From: an uncultured Akkermansia sp.
GTDB lineage: Bacteria > Verrucomicrobiota > Verrucomicrobiia > Verrucomicrobiales > Akkermansiaceae
NCBI GenBank assembly: GCA_947629715.1
Contig: CANRET010000016.1
Span: forward strand, 1 to 36,739
Reading direction: 5' to 3'
Length of the DNA stretch: 36,739 nucleotides
The position numbers and the translations under genes are program-made. How positions within the stretch are numbered: position 1 is the stretch's first letter; the number at the start of each line of letters is the position of its first letter. The notes under the pieces are model-generated. The model was given only the letters and a program-made list of their open reading frames with translations, made no database searches and was not told the DNA's origin. This document shows, in pieces, positions 7,962 through 16,871 of this stretch.

Positions 7962-8795
7962 TTATTTCATCCCGCGAAGCTGGCGAATCGTGTCATAGGC
8001 TCGACCAATCTCCTGGAACTTCTCCTTTGCTCGCTGAATTGTGGCAGCGGAAAGGCCGGCGCCTTCGGCCAGGTCGGGGTGACACTCCTTGGCTTTGCGT
8101 CGGTAGGCGGATTTAACCTGCGCATCGGTGGCAGAGACGGGAATGCCTAAAATCTCGTAGCAGCGTTTCTCTGAAAAATCGGAGGCAGAGAATGTCGAAC
8201 TCTCCTGTTGCGACTCCTCCTCGCGGTACCCGGCAAAGAAGGCATCCACATCGCTCTGCACGCCCAGCACGCGCCCGGCTTCGCGGAGCATGCGCCGTTC
8301 CTCCGGATGGACAACGCGGTCTGCAACGACCAGTGAGCAGAACACCTGGGCAATGACGCGACGCGTGGTACGCGTGGCGTGGATTGCGTTCAGTTCCCCA
8401 GTCAGATTTTTGACAAAGAAGAGGAAGGGAGCGGCAGAATCACGTCCGAAATTGAATTCAAGCCCAAAACGACGTCGGGTGGGAGCGTCCAGATTCCACG
8501 CCTTCATGAGGCCTTTCACGAAAGCGGCTTCATCTTCGCTTACACGACCATCGCTCTTAGCTAACTTGCCAAGGCATTGGAAAAGGATTTGCGCGCCGCG
8601 CGCGGATAGGATGGGTCCCATCCCTTCGTTTTCCTCGATGCGGCGCTCACTCTTCTCCGCTGAGGAAAGCCCCTGGTACATGCCGTAGCAAAAGCCGAGA
8701 ATAGCGCCGAGAGGTCCCGCGAGGAGACCCCCGATAAGCCCGCCAATCAGCCCCTTTGCTAAATCATTGAAATCCATACTATCCGGTGTGGTCAC
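7962..8795 (-). CDS. djlA: DjlA-like co-chaperone (TerB-like domain + C-terminal J domain)
   Basis: The 277-residue protein has a glycine-rich hydrophobic N-terminal segment (residues 12-42, GLIGGLIGGLLAGPLGAILG). A TerB-like helical domain follows (KSDGRVSEDEAAFV...ADRVVHPEER), then a J domain over the last ~65 residues with the HPD motif at 239-241 (ECHPDLA). This order and length match DjlA, a membrane-anchored J protein that stimulates DnaK ATPase. The first codon is GTG, sharing GTGA with the ftsQ stop, which implies translational coupling. An in-frame ATG at 8777 (MDFNDLAKG) is the alternative. Its place at the end of a division operon, where ftsA/ftsZ often sit, is unusual. Confidence 0.85.
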   Translation of the reverse strand: MTTPDSMDFNDLAKGLIGGLIGGLLAGPLGAILGFCYGMYQGLSSAEKSERRIEENEGMGPILSARGAQILFQCLGKLAKSDGRVSEDEAAFVKGLMKAWNLDAPTRRRFGLEFNFGRDSAAPFLFFVKNLTGELNAIHATRTTRRVIAQVFCSLVVADRVVHPEERRMLREAGRVLGVQSDVDAFFAGYREEESQQESSTFSASDFSEKRCYEILGIPVSATDAQVKSAYRRKAKECHPDLAEGAGLSAATIQRAKEKFQEIGRAYDTIRQLRGMK

Positions 8796-9691
8796 TTCGT
8801 CGTCGGAGAATCTTCGAAGATGACAGTTGGGTTGAGAGAGGGGATGACATTAACGGCTCGGACACGGCGGTGCGTGGCGTGAGCGTGGTCGAGAATCATG
8901 GCAAGGCGATCCATTTGCTCGCGGATGTTGCGAACCTCCATGGTGACTTCTGCACCGTTGTCAAGAATGAGGCGCAGCTCCCAATCCTTGGGGTGGAAAA
9001 TTTCGGAGATGGGCGGTATCTCCTCGGGAGAGTAACGGTTGGCGGCAGCGATGAGACGGGCGATCGGACGCACTTTTTGAGCTTCAATCTTCGTATTGAC
9101 GGTCAGTTCCTGGACATCCTCGGGGCGCAGGTACCAAGTAGGCACGCCCAAAAAGTCGGCATGCAGCGTCTCATCTACGGGGAAGAGCATTCCCTCGGGA
9201 TCCATGAAGAGGCGCGTGTTGAGGCCGGCTCGTGCGCCATCTTCCCAAGTTACGTAAACAATAGGTATGCGCTCTTCAACTTCAATATAGAGAGCATCAG
9301 GCAGTTCAGCGTGAATACGAACAGAGCGAACGGCGGGATGTCGCTCCAGCTTGCGGCGCATTTCTTCGGTATTCAGCGTAGCCATATTGACGGACTCGCC
9401 CACGTTGAGAATGCGCAGAGCTTGAGCCTTGCTGATAATGTTGCGCGTGGATTTAAAATGAATTTGTTCCACATTCAGTCCGTAGGCTTTTTCCAACATG
9501 AAACGTATTCCGAGCGCCAGAAGAGCCGTCAATGGCACGAGGATGACTGCCAATCTGAGCCATTTTTTTAGGCGTAGTGCACCGCGCCGAATAGCCAACA
9601 GGCTGAAAAGACGACTCCGAATCGAGAGATGCTTCTCGAGCTCCCGCACATTGGAAACGTCGTGAGACGATATGGGATCGCGGCTCTTCAT
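8792..9691 (-). CDS. ftsQ: Cell division protein FtsQ/DivIB
   Basis: This 299-residue bitopic protein has a basic cytoplasmic N-terminus, one membrane helix at about residues 46-62 (LAVILVPLTALLALG), then a POTRA domain (VEQIHFKSTRNIISKAQALRIL...RHPAVRSVRIHAELPDALYIEVEERIP). The FtsQ beta domain follows, including FMDPEGMLFPVD and VPTWYLRPED. FtsQ scaffolds FtsB/FtsL in the divisome. It lies 17 bp after ddl and overlaps djlA by 4 bp, in the usual murC-murB-ddl-ftsQ order. No clear Shine-Dalgarno precedes the ATG, as for several genes here. Confidence 0.92.
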   Translation of the reverse strand: MKSRDPISSHDVSNVRELEKHLSIRSRLFSLLAIRRGALRLKKWLRLAVILVPLTALLALGIRFMLEKAYGLNVEQIHFKSTRNIISKAQALRILNVGESVNMATLNTEEMRRKLERHPAVRSVRIHAELPDALYIEVEERIPIVYVTWEDGARAGLNTRLFMDPEGMLFPVDETLHADFLGVPTWYLRPEDVQELTVNTKIEAQKVRPIARLIAAANRYSPEEIPPISEIFHPKDWELRLILDNGAEVTMEVRNIREQMDRLAMILDHAHATHRRVRAVNVIPSLNPTVIFEDSPTTK

Positions 9692-9708
9692 TCAAAAAGA
9701 GAAAAAAC

Positions 9709-10629
9709 TCAGCGGGGGCAGTTGATTGATATCTCAGCAATGCGGAGGCAGAGTTCAGCGTAGGAGATCCCCACGGCAGCAGCGGCCTTCGGAAAGAGGG
9801 ACGAACCTGTCATTCCAGGGATGGTGTTAATCTCCAGTACGTAGGGCAGACCCTCTTCGGAGAGCAGCACGTCCGCTCGCCCATATACCTGCACGCCCAG
9901 CGCCTTGTAGGCGCGCAGAGCCTCCTGTTGCACCACCTCCGCTTCTTCCGGCGCGATGTCGGCCGGGCAGATGTAATCCGTTCCTGCGCCGCCGTACATA
10001 GAGGGGTACTTGTTTTGCATATCGTAGAAGCCGGAGCGGGGGCAGATGTGGATGACGGGCAGGGGCTCGCCATCCAGAATCGCCACCGTCAGCTCTTTGC
10101 CGCAGATAAACTCTTCCACCAGCAACTCGTCGCTGTACTTGCCGGCGGATGCCAGCGCGGCATCCAACTGTCCGGGCTCGCGGACAATTTCCACGCCTAC
10201 GGATGAGCCCTGGCAGGGTGGTTTGATAACCAGTGGTGTGCTGAAGGAAGGCCGCTCACCCGCACGAATGACTTCACTCTTCGGCGTACACACTCCCGCC
10301 TTCTGCAACACTTGTTTGGCAAGAATTTTGTCAAAGCAGAGTTTGCTGGCGGCCGAACCGGCGCCGGTGTAGGGAATGTTCCGCTGCTCCAGGTAACGCT
10401 GAAGTCCGCCGTCTTCGCCATAGACACCATGAATCATATTGTAGCAGAGCTGCGTACCGGCGGGAATGGGTGGGTTCTCTGCATCCACCGTCACAGGAGT
10501 GACTTGGGTAAACCCGGCTTGCTGCAACGCTTCCAGTACGGCCTTGCCGGAGACAAGTGAGACTTCGCGCTCCGCTCCCGGGCCGCCCATGAGCAAAGCG
10601 ATTTTCGTGTCGTTCGTCAGATGATGCAT
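9709..10629 (-). CDS. ddl: D-alanine--D-alanine ligase
   Basis: The 306-residue ATP-grasp enzyme joins two D-Ala for the peptidoglycan stem peptide. Visible marks are LMGGPGAEREVSLVSG at the start, GVYGEDGGLQRYLE, IPYTGAGSAASKLCFDK and the Ser-containing loop PPCQGSSVGVEIV. LLVEEFICGKELTVA, the omega-loop FYDMQNKY (with the Tyr typical of D-Ala-D-Ala ligases) and VLEINTIPGMTGSSLFP complete the set. Length is normal. It starts 8 bp after the murC-murB stop, so the two are co-transcribed. Confidence 0.96.
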   Translation of the reverse strand: MHHLTNDTKIALLMGGPGAEREVSLVSGKAVLEALQQAGFTQVTPVTVDAENPPIPAGTQLCYNMIHGVYGEDGGLQRYLEQRNIPYTGAGSAASKLCFDKILAKQVLQKAGVCTPKSEVIRAGERPSFSTPLVIKPPCQGSSVGVEIVREPGQLDAALASAGKYSDELLVEEFICGKELTVAILDGEPLPVIHICPRSGFYDMQNKYPSMYGGAGTDYICPADIAPEEAEVVQQEALRAYKALGVQVYGRADVLLSEEGLPYVLEINTIPGMTGSSLFPKAAAAVGISYAELCLRIAEISINCPR

Positions 10630-10637
10630 AAAGAGAT

Positions 10638-12944
10638 TTAGAATTCAGATTCTCGTTCGCCTATAACCTGTACTTCCGTCTTGAGCGTGATTCCCCGTTC
10701 CTGTTTGACGCGCCGACGGATGAGGTCGATGAGCTCCGTGACATCAGAAGCTCTGGCTTCGCCGGTGTTCATGATAAAATTGGCGTGCAGATCAGAAACC
10801 TGAGCTCCGCCGATGGAGTAGCCCTTGAGTCCGAGATCGGAGATGATTTTTCCGGCGGGGTCAGCGTTCGGCGGATTCATGAAAGTGCAGCCGGCGCTGG
10901 GCTGCTGGGGCTGAGACATTCGACGCTTGTTGTGAAACTCCTGCATTTTCGCCTCAATTTCGGCCGGGTTGCCCGGGAAACCGCAGAAGGTGGCTCTCAG
11001 CACGATGTTGTGTTCAAACTCCGGAATGAGACGGTACTGCGCCCCTTGCATCGTCATTTTGTCGAAATGTAGCGGTTCACCCTCCTTGTCCATGGCCTCG
11101 GCGCTTTGGAAGATGCTCCACATGTCTCCGCCCATCGAGCCGGCATTCATACGCAAGCTGCCGCCTATGCAGCCGGGAATACCCTCCATCCATTCAAAAC
11201 CGGCGATGCCATTCGCTGCAGCGAAGGCTGCAAGCTTTTTGAGCTTTACCCCGGCGCCGGCAGTGATGTGGCAACCATCTGCGCTCAGCTCATCGAACTC
11301 CCCGCAACTCAGGTGAATGACTGCTCCTCGTATACCCCCGTCGCGTACGACGAGGTTGGAGCCGCGTCCCACGAAGTACACGGGAATGTTACGATCTTTG
11401 AAAAAAGCGAGCGCCGATCGGGCAACGGCTGCACTATCAGGTTCCAACCAGAATTGGGCATTGCCGCCCACGCCGATGGTGGTATGGCGGCTCATGGGCT
11501 CGTAGAGACGGGCCGTGAAGTCGGAACCGCAGTCCTGCCGCATTTCGGCAAGCAAGCGCATATCGTTGGCAATGCGCGTGCCGACATCGTGTACATTGCC
11601 GGCGCCCAGCGTGAGGAACAGGTCTCCCGGACGCAGGAAATTGCCGATCACGTGGTGCGCCCGGCATAAATCAGGCAGGAATTGCACATGCTCTCCGCCT
11701 TGCTCAAGCACAGCATCTACGATAGTCTGTCCGCTGATGCCGGGAATCGGCGGCTCGCTGGCGGGGTACACGTCCGTCACAAAAAGGCGATCCACATCCT
11801 TAAGCACACGTCCGAAGTCATCGCGCAGCAGTTTAGTGCGTGTGTAACGGTGCGGTTGAAAGAGTACCACGAGCCGCGCTGGTTTCAAACTCCGGGCAGT
11901 AGCCAGGGTGGCGGCAATTTCCGTGGGATGGTGTCCATAATCGTCCACAATGCGGTAATCGTGGGACAGATACTTGGTTTCAAAGCGTCTGCGGGCTCCG
12001 GCAAAAGAGGCTAGTCCGCGTACGATGGCAGCAAAGTCGCAGCCAAGCTCCAGAGCCAGGGCCACTGCCGCCAGCGAATTGAGCACATTGTGGCGCCCCG
12101 GAACCCCAAGTTCCACACGACCGAGGGTCTGCTCGCCGTGGCGAATGGTGAACACCGTGCGACCGCTCTTCACCTCCACTTCATCAGCGGTGTAATCGGC
12201 GTTCTCCCACCCGTAAGATATGCTGTTGGGAAAGGAGGAACAGACGTCAGATGCGCCCGGGTCGCTTTTGCAATAGATGATTTTGCCGCGCGTTTGAGCG
12301 CAGAGTCGGCTGAACACGCTTTTGATGTGGTCCAAATCACGGTAGAAATCCAAATGTTCGGCTTCAATATTGAGAATGACGCTGTACTCGGGCAGGTAAT
12401 TCACGAGCGTGCCATCACTTTCGTCCCCCTCCGCCACCAGATACTCGCTTCCCTCGTTCCAATGCGCATTGGCGCCCAGTACGGGGATCTCAGCGCCCAC
12501 GTAGTGGCAAGGGCGCAGGCGTCCCTCGCGCAGCAAGTGCGCCGTAAGCGATGAGGTGGTCGTTTTCCCGTGCGTGCCGGCCACTACAATGCCTTTTTTG
12601 CTGTTGAGGATAGCTGCCAGACATTCCGCTCGGCGAATGCAGAGCTTGCCGCTCTCGCGCGCGGCGCGCAGAGTCACATTGTCCTCGCGTATGGCGCTGG
12701 AGTACACAACCACCTCAGCATCTCGCACAGGGGTCGCGCTATGCGGGCAGTAGAAGTCCAGTCCGGCCTGCTGCAAACGCTCGGTTTCGCGACTGGTGGA
12801 ACGATCGCACCCGCTCACATGATGACCAATCTCCAAAAGCATGCGCGCCAAACCGCTCATGCCACTCCCTGCCACCCCGATCAGGTGAATGTGCAGAGGG
12901 TGTGCTCTGTCCGTCAGTTTTTCGCGTAACAGATCTGCTCTCAT
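10638..12944 (-). CDS. murC-murB: MurC-MurB fusion (UDP-MurNAc--L-Ala ligase / UDP-enolpyruvyl-GlcNAc reductase)
   Basis: One uninterrupted 768-residue frame holds two peptidoglycan enzymes. Residues 1 to about 465 are MurC: GVAGSGMSGLARML, then the ATP loop GTHGKTTTSS at 123-132, EGDESDGTLVNY and VDDYGHHPTEI. Residues ~468-768 are MurB: RHTTIGVGGNAQFWLEP, VGRGSNLVVRDGG, GIPGCIGGSLRMNAGSMGG, PSAGCTFMNP, KGYSIGGAQVSDLHANFI and a final LKTEVQVIG. The catalytic Ser expected in the PSAGS-type loop of MurB is Cys here (C686); the C-terminal Glu (E757) is kept. Such fusions are known in several bacteria, including Verrucomicrobiota-like groups. It heads the minus-strand operon. Confidence 0.95.
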   Translation of the reverse strand: MRADLLREKLTDRAHPLHIHLIGVAGSGMSGLARMLLEIGHHVSGCDRSTSRETERLQQAGLDFYCPHSATPVRDAEVVVYSSAIREDNVTLRAARESGKLCIRRAECLAAILNSKKGIVVAGTHGKTTTSSLTAHLLREGRLRPCHYVGAEIPVLGANAHWNEGSEYLVAEGDESDGTLVNYLPEYSVILNIEAEHLDFYRDLDHIKSVFSRLCAQTRGKIIYCKSDPGASDVCSSFPNSISYGWENADYTADEVEVKSGRTVFTIRHGEQTLGRVELGVPGRHNVLNSLAAVALALELGCDFAAIVRGLASFAGARRRFETKYLSHDYRIVDDYGHHPTEIAATLATARSLKPARLVVLFQPHRYTRTKLLRDDFGRVLKDVDRLFVTDVYPASEPPIPGISGQTIVDAVLEQGGEHVQFLPDLCRAHHVIGNFLRPGDLFLTLGAGNVHDVGTRIANDMRLLAEMRQDCGSDFTARLYEPMSRHTTIGVGGNAQFWLEPDSAAVARSALAFFKDRNIPVYFVGRGSNLVVRDGGIRGAVIHLSCGEFDELSADGCHITAGAGVKLKKLAAFAAANGIAGFEWMEGIPGCIGGSLRMNAGSMGGDMWSIFQSAEAMDKEGEPLHFDKMTMQGAQYRLIPEFEHNIVLRATFCGFPGNPAEIEAKMQEFHNKRRMSQPQQPSAGCTFMNPPNADPAGKIISDLGLKGYSIGGAQVSDLHANFIMNTGEARASDVTELIDLIRRRVKQERGITLKTEVQVIGERESEF

Positions 12945-13065
12945 CTTGCTCGCGCGGCATTATACAGGAACAGCGCACATATTCAAGGCCAAATGCAAAG
13001 AAAATCACTTGATGTCATGCCGCGCTCCGTCTTTCGGCTTGACTAGGCGGATATTTTTTTGGTAA

Positions 13066-13752
13066 ATGGGACAAGTGAGAAGGCGATGGACATTCGTGCT
13101 GGCGATAGGCGTGAGCCTGTGTGCATGCAAGTCAGAGCGTACTGTGTATGACGAGTACGGCCATGTCGTGAACACAGAATTGCCGAGCGGGCAGGAGAGA
13201 GACTTTGCCGACTACATGGAGAAGGAGTTCAACGCCTCCTTCTCTGAAAAGAAAAATGCTCAGGGTGTGCCGCAAGCCGTGTCCAACAAGGTGAGCAGTT
13301 TTCAGAGCAAGCTCGACGATTCCAAGCGGATCGACAAAGAGTACGTCACCTCTTCATACGTCGGAGGAGGAGAGAGCGCGCTGAGTGGCAGAAGCTATGC
13401 TGAATCCGGCAAGAGTTTTGGCTCCAAGCGCAGCTATGCAGGCGGAGACAAAAGACTTGACCGCGACTTGAATCCCGCTTTTGCCACGGCGTCGAAGGGA
13501 ATTTTCGGCGCAGATGACATGTATGCAGAGGCGACTGAGCAGGCCTCTCTTTCCGGGCGTAAGAGTTCCATGGGCGGTGAATACTACATCAAAAAGAGTC
13601 CCTATTTTTCGCGTGACAGCGAAAGCGGTTACATTGAGACGCGGAGGGGAAAAACACCGCCGCCGCCCGTCATCAGTTCTGATGAGTACATGGGACGCAC
13701 CATCGAAGAAACGCGCACTCTCCTGGGGCGCGATGACTTTTCAAAAGATTGA
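13066..13752 (+). CDS. Small putative lipoprotein, unknown function
   Basis: The 228-residue product has a basic N-terminus, a short hydrophobic stretch and a lipobox SLCAC with acylated Cys at 21, so it should be an exported lipoprotein. The mature part is polar, rich in Ser, Gly, Lys and Tyr, with no recognisable domain. It carries repeated RSYAxxG-type pieces around residues 106-130 and a PPPP stretch near 200. It is divergent from murC-murB and convergent with rsfS, 14 bp from its end. I do not recognise a function; low-complexity surface or periplasmic structure is all that can be said. Confidence 0.78.
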   Translation: MGQVRRRWTFVLAIGVSLCACKSERTVYDEYGHVVNTELPSGQERDFADYMEKEFNASFSEKKNAQGVPQAVSNKVSSFQSKLDDSKRIDKEYVTSSYVGGGESALSGRSYAESGKSFGSKRSYAGGDKRLDRDLNPAFATASKGIFGADDMYAEATEQASLSGRKSSMGGEYYIKKSPYFSRDSESGYIETRRGKTPPPPVISSDEYMGRTIEETRTLLGRDDFSKD

Positions 13753-13766
13753 AGAAAAAACAGGAG

Positions 13767-14111
13767 TCAATCTGACCCCAAGCGGTTGGCGGCGCTCCAG
13801 AAATCCTCCAGACGGTAGAAATCACGCACCTCAGCTGCCATCACGTGCACCATCACGTCAATGTAGTCCAGGACAGACCAAAGGGCTTGCGGCGTGCGCT
13901 CGGCATACACGGGCGAAACGCCGTGTTTTTCTTCCACGAGACGATCCACATCGCGAAGAACTGCCCGCAGGTGTGGCACGGACGTGGCGGTGCACACCAC
14001 AGCATAGTCGGTGATGCTGGACGTATGGCGCAGGTCATAGACCGCCACGTCAGTGGCTTTGGCGTCGCGTGCAGCGGCGGCGCAAGCTTGGGCCAAGTCA
14101 AAACTGTTCAT
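13767..14111 (-). CDS. rsfS: Ribosomal silencing factor RsfS
   Basis: The 114-residue protein has the RsfS/Iojap signature: ATDVAVYDLRHTSSITDYAVVCTATSVPHLRAV near the start (split here only for description), then ALWSVLDYIDVMVHVM and REFY-like VRDFYRLEDFW. RsfS binds ribosomal protein uL14 and blocks joining of the subunits in starvation. I chose ATG 14111; a TTG six bases earlier is less likely. It lies 17 bp after ftsH on the same strand, so the two form an operon. Confidence 0.94.
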   Translation of the reverse strand: MNSFDLAQACAAAARDAKATDVAVYDLRHTSSITDYAVVCTATSVPHLRAVLRDVDRLVEEKHGVSPVYAERTPQALWSVLDYIDVMVHVMAAEVRDFYRLEDFWSAANRLGSD

Positions 14112-14128
14112 AGGCAAGGAAGAGGAAA

Positions 14129-16465
14129 TCAGGAGAGGTCACTTGAAGTCGGCGATGGGGCATCCGGAGGTTGCGTGTCCGTGAGAGCATCCGGAGCAGA
14201 GGGCGGAGAAGGAGGCAGTTCGCGGACAGGAGGATTGACCATAGCGCCGGTTTCCAGAAGCTCCTTGACATGGGCGCCGCTCAACGTCTCATACTCAATC
14301 AGATTTTTGGCGATGAGCTCCAGACGCTCCTTGTCGTTGGTGAGAATATCCAGAGCGCGGCGGTAATTTTCCTCTACGATACGGCGGATCTCCTGGTCAA
14401 TCATCTGAGCGGTGCTTTCCGAATAACTGCGCACAGATTGAGCGAAGTCGCGAGCCAGGAAAACCTCATCGTGTCCGGATCCGTAGTCCACCGGTCCCAG
14501 CTTTTCGCTCATGCCGTAAACACACACCATCTTGCGGGCGATGGACGTAGCCTGGCTGATGTCCCCGCGCGCGCCGCCGGAAATGTCGCCGAACATCACC
14601 TCTTCTGCACAACGTCCTCCCATGGCCATCACGATATAGTCCAGCAATTCCTTTTTGTATTCGCTGTGCTTGTCTTCATCGGGGAGCATCATGGTGACCC
14701 CCAGGGCCGGACCGCGCGGTATGATGGTCACCTTGTGCAGCGGAAGGGTTTTGGCGAGCTCGGTTCTGAGCAGACAGATGGCATGACCGGCTTCATGCAC
14801 GGCAGTCATCCACTTCTCACGATCAGTAATTTCCATGGAGCGTCTCTCACGTCCCCAGCGCACCTTCTCACGCGCTTCCTCAAAGTCATCCTGAGTGACG
14901 GCAGCGTGCCCACAGCGCACAGCCGTGAGCGCGGCTTCATTCACGAGGTTGGCCAGCTCAGCTCCGGAAAATCCTGTCGTTGCACGAGCTACAGAGTTCA
15001 AATCCACATCCGGCGACATCTTGATTTTGCGAACGTGAACACGCAGAATTTGCTCGCGTCCGGCCGCATCCGGCAAGTTAACCATCACTTGCCGATCAAA
15101 CCGACCGGGGCGCAGCAAGGCGGGATCCAACACATCCGCGCGGTTGGTGGCGGCGATGACAATGATATTCTCATTGTCCGTGAAGCCATCCATTTCTACC
15201 AGCAACGCGTTAAGAGTCTGCTCGCGTTCATCGTGTCCGCCGCCCACGCCGTGGCCGCGGTGGCGTCCCACAGCGTCAATTTCGTCAATAAAGATGAGGC
15301 AGGGGGTGTTGCGCTTTGCCTCGGCAAACATGTCTCGTACACGGCTGGCCCCCACACCCACAAACATCTCCATGAAATCGGAGCCGGAGATGGTGTAGAA
15401 AGGCACGTGAGCTTCGCCTGCAATCGCCTTTGCCAACAGAGTCTTCCCGGTGCCGGGAGGGCCGACCATCAACACGCCCTTCGGGATGGAGCCTCCCAGA
15501 GCGTGGAATTTGGCGGGGTTACGCAGAAACTCCACGAGTTCCCACACCTCTTCCTTCGCTTCAGAAACCCCGGCTACATCCGCAAAGGTGATCTTGTTGC
15601 GCGAGGGGTCGATGAGTCGTGCGCGGCTCTTGGCAAACTTGATGGCGCCGTTCGGTCCGCCGGCTTGCATGCGGAAGAGGAAGATGAAGAGCAGTAAAAT
15701 CAGAGCCACGGGAATGCAATTGATGAGCAGAGCCTGCAGCGTGTTGCTTTCTACGCGGTAAACGGCGTGGCTGCCGAGCATCGTTCGTATCTGCTCAGCT
15801 TGGAAGCGACTGTCAAAGTTCACCAGCGCCCCGATGACTTGGCGGCGATTCGGCTTTTGGCGGGGATTCATGCGGTACGAGCCGGCGATGACCCCGCTTC
15901 CGTTGCCGCGCAGGTAGATGACGGGCGGGGTGCGAAGGTCGATGCGCCCTTCCTCCCCCAACGTGCGGAACTGCTCGGTGGACCAAACGCGATCGGCGTT
16001 CGGCACTTCGGTCGGCACTGGGGAATCCGCGCTTTCCAAAGCGGTGGCAGTGATGCCGTAGCGATTGCACATGGCCTTGATCTCATCGCTGTCCGTGAAA
16101 GGCATGTAGAATTTTCCCATGGGAAAATCCTGCTTTTCCCTGTACATATACGCCTTGATGATCCCGGCAGTCGATCCGCTGTTGGAGATGACTTCAATGG
16201 GGAAGCGCTGCGGATCATTGAGCACCACATTGCCCGCGCGGTACTCCTTTTCAAATTCGCTCAGCTCCATCTTTTTCGTGCCCACGCCGATGCCGTCGTT
16301 GAACACGAAAGCCAGCAAGATCACTCCCACGACAACCGAAAGCAATAACCACAGCCCCCAATTCGGCCTTCGCTGCATGGGCATCTCGGGGCCTTCGGGC
16401 GCTCTGTTCGGCTCCTCCGGCCTCTGATCTTTCGTTTTCGTATCTTCTTGCTCTTCGTCTGCCAT
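14129..16465 (-). CDS. ftsH: ATP-dependent zinc metalloprotease FtsH
   Basis: From ATG 16465 ([10 protein letters not shown]) the protein has 778 residues. An acidic, Pro-rich cytoplasmic tail precedes the first membrane helix (about 37-55). A periplasmic domain of roughly 190 residues follows, much longer than the ~70 of E. coli FtsH, then the second helix (about 247-265). The AAA domain shows Walker A GPPGTGKT (335-342), pore loop MFVGVGA, Walker B LIFIDEID (390-397) and the arginine-finger region RPGRFDR. The protease has HEAGH (557-561) and the third zinc ligand D635 (GGARGDIS). The C-terminus is a Pro/Ser-rich tail. GAAAGAG lies upstream; a start at MFKRER, eight codons earlier, is possible. 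It degrades membrane and regulatory proteins as a hexamer. Confidence 0.96.
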   Translation of the reverse strand: MADEEQEDTKTKDQRPEEPNRAPEGPEMPMQRRPNWGLWLLLSVVVGVILLAFVFNDGIGVGTKKMELSEFEKEYRAGNVVLNDPQRFPIEVISNSGSTAGIIKAYMYREKQDFPMGKFYMPFTDSDEIKAMCNRYGITATALESADSPVPTEVPNADRVWSTEQFRTLGEEGRIDLRTPPVIYLRGNGSGVIAGSYRMNPRQKPNRRQVIGALVNFDSRFQAEQIRTMLGSHAVYRVESNTLQALLINCIPVALILLLFIFLFRMQAGGPNGAIKFAKSRARLIDPSRNKITFADVAGVSEAKEEVWELVEFLRNPAKFHALGGSIPKGVLMVGPPGTGKTLLAKAIAGEAHVPFYTISGSDFMEMFVGVGASRVRDMFAEAKRNTPCLIFIDEIDAVGRHRGHGVGGGHDEREQTLNALLVEMDGFTDNENIIVIAATNRADVLDPALLRPGRFDRQVMVNLPDAAGREQILRVHVRKIKMSPDVDLNSVARATTGFSGAELANLVNEAALTAVRCGHAAVTQDDFEEAREKVRWGRERRSMEITDREKWMTAVHEAGHAICLLRTELAKTLPLHKVTIIPRGPALGVTMMLPDEDKHSEYKKELLDYIVMAMGGRCAEEVMFGDISGGARGDISQATSIARKMVCVYGMSEKLGPVDYGSGHDEVFLARDFAQSVRSYSESTAQMIDQEIRRIVEENYRRALDILTNDKERLELIAKNLIEYETLSGAHVKELLETGAMVNPPVRELPPSPPSAPDALTDTQPPDAPSPTSSDLS

Positions 16466-16871
16466 AGAAAGAACTCTTTCTCGTTTGAACATTTGCTCTT
16501 CCCATTTTACTTGACTCCTGCCTCTGTTGAAATCCCGCAGTAAGACATAATGCAAAAAATCGCGTCATTTTTCTCCCCTTTCCTCATTTCGCTTCTTAAC
16601 TAATTTTTGTCGCTAACCTCCTTGTCCATCTCATGTTGACACGTGTAACACTAACTTTGCTTTGCCCAAGGAGTCTTTTTGACTCATCTCGTTGCGCAGG
16701 CTTCATCATCTCGGCGTCATTGCTGCATCCGGTCCATGTTTTCCGAAGAATGCAAAGCTTGTCATCTGGTTCTAACCTGTTTACGAGTAATGTTACAGAG
16801 CTTGCTGAAATATCGGAAGCACATGATGTTTTTTTCTTGACATCCATCTGATTGAGGAGGTACAAGGAAGA
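16466..16871. other. Divergent intergenic region, ftsH / RHS
   Basis: About 400 bp separate ftsH from the RHS gene. I see no supported gene or RNA. TTGACA-like hexamers occur at 16636 and 16837, but neither has a good -10 at normal spacing. GAGGAGGT at 16854-16861 is a strong ribosome binding site for the RHS start at 16872. This gap marks the passage from housekeeping to accessory DNA. Confidence 0.5.

Noticed and set aside
14171-15697. 508-codon plus-strand frame opposite ftsH
   Set aside because: It is antisense to the conserved ftsH domains; its His/Arg-rich composition is typical of a shadow frame.
16837-16865. TTGACA as promoter -35 of the RHS gene
   Set aside because: The matching -10 would overlap the ribosome binding site, leaving no room for a leader.
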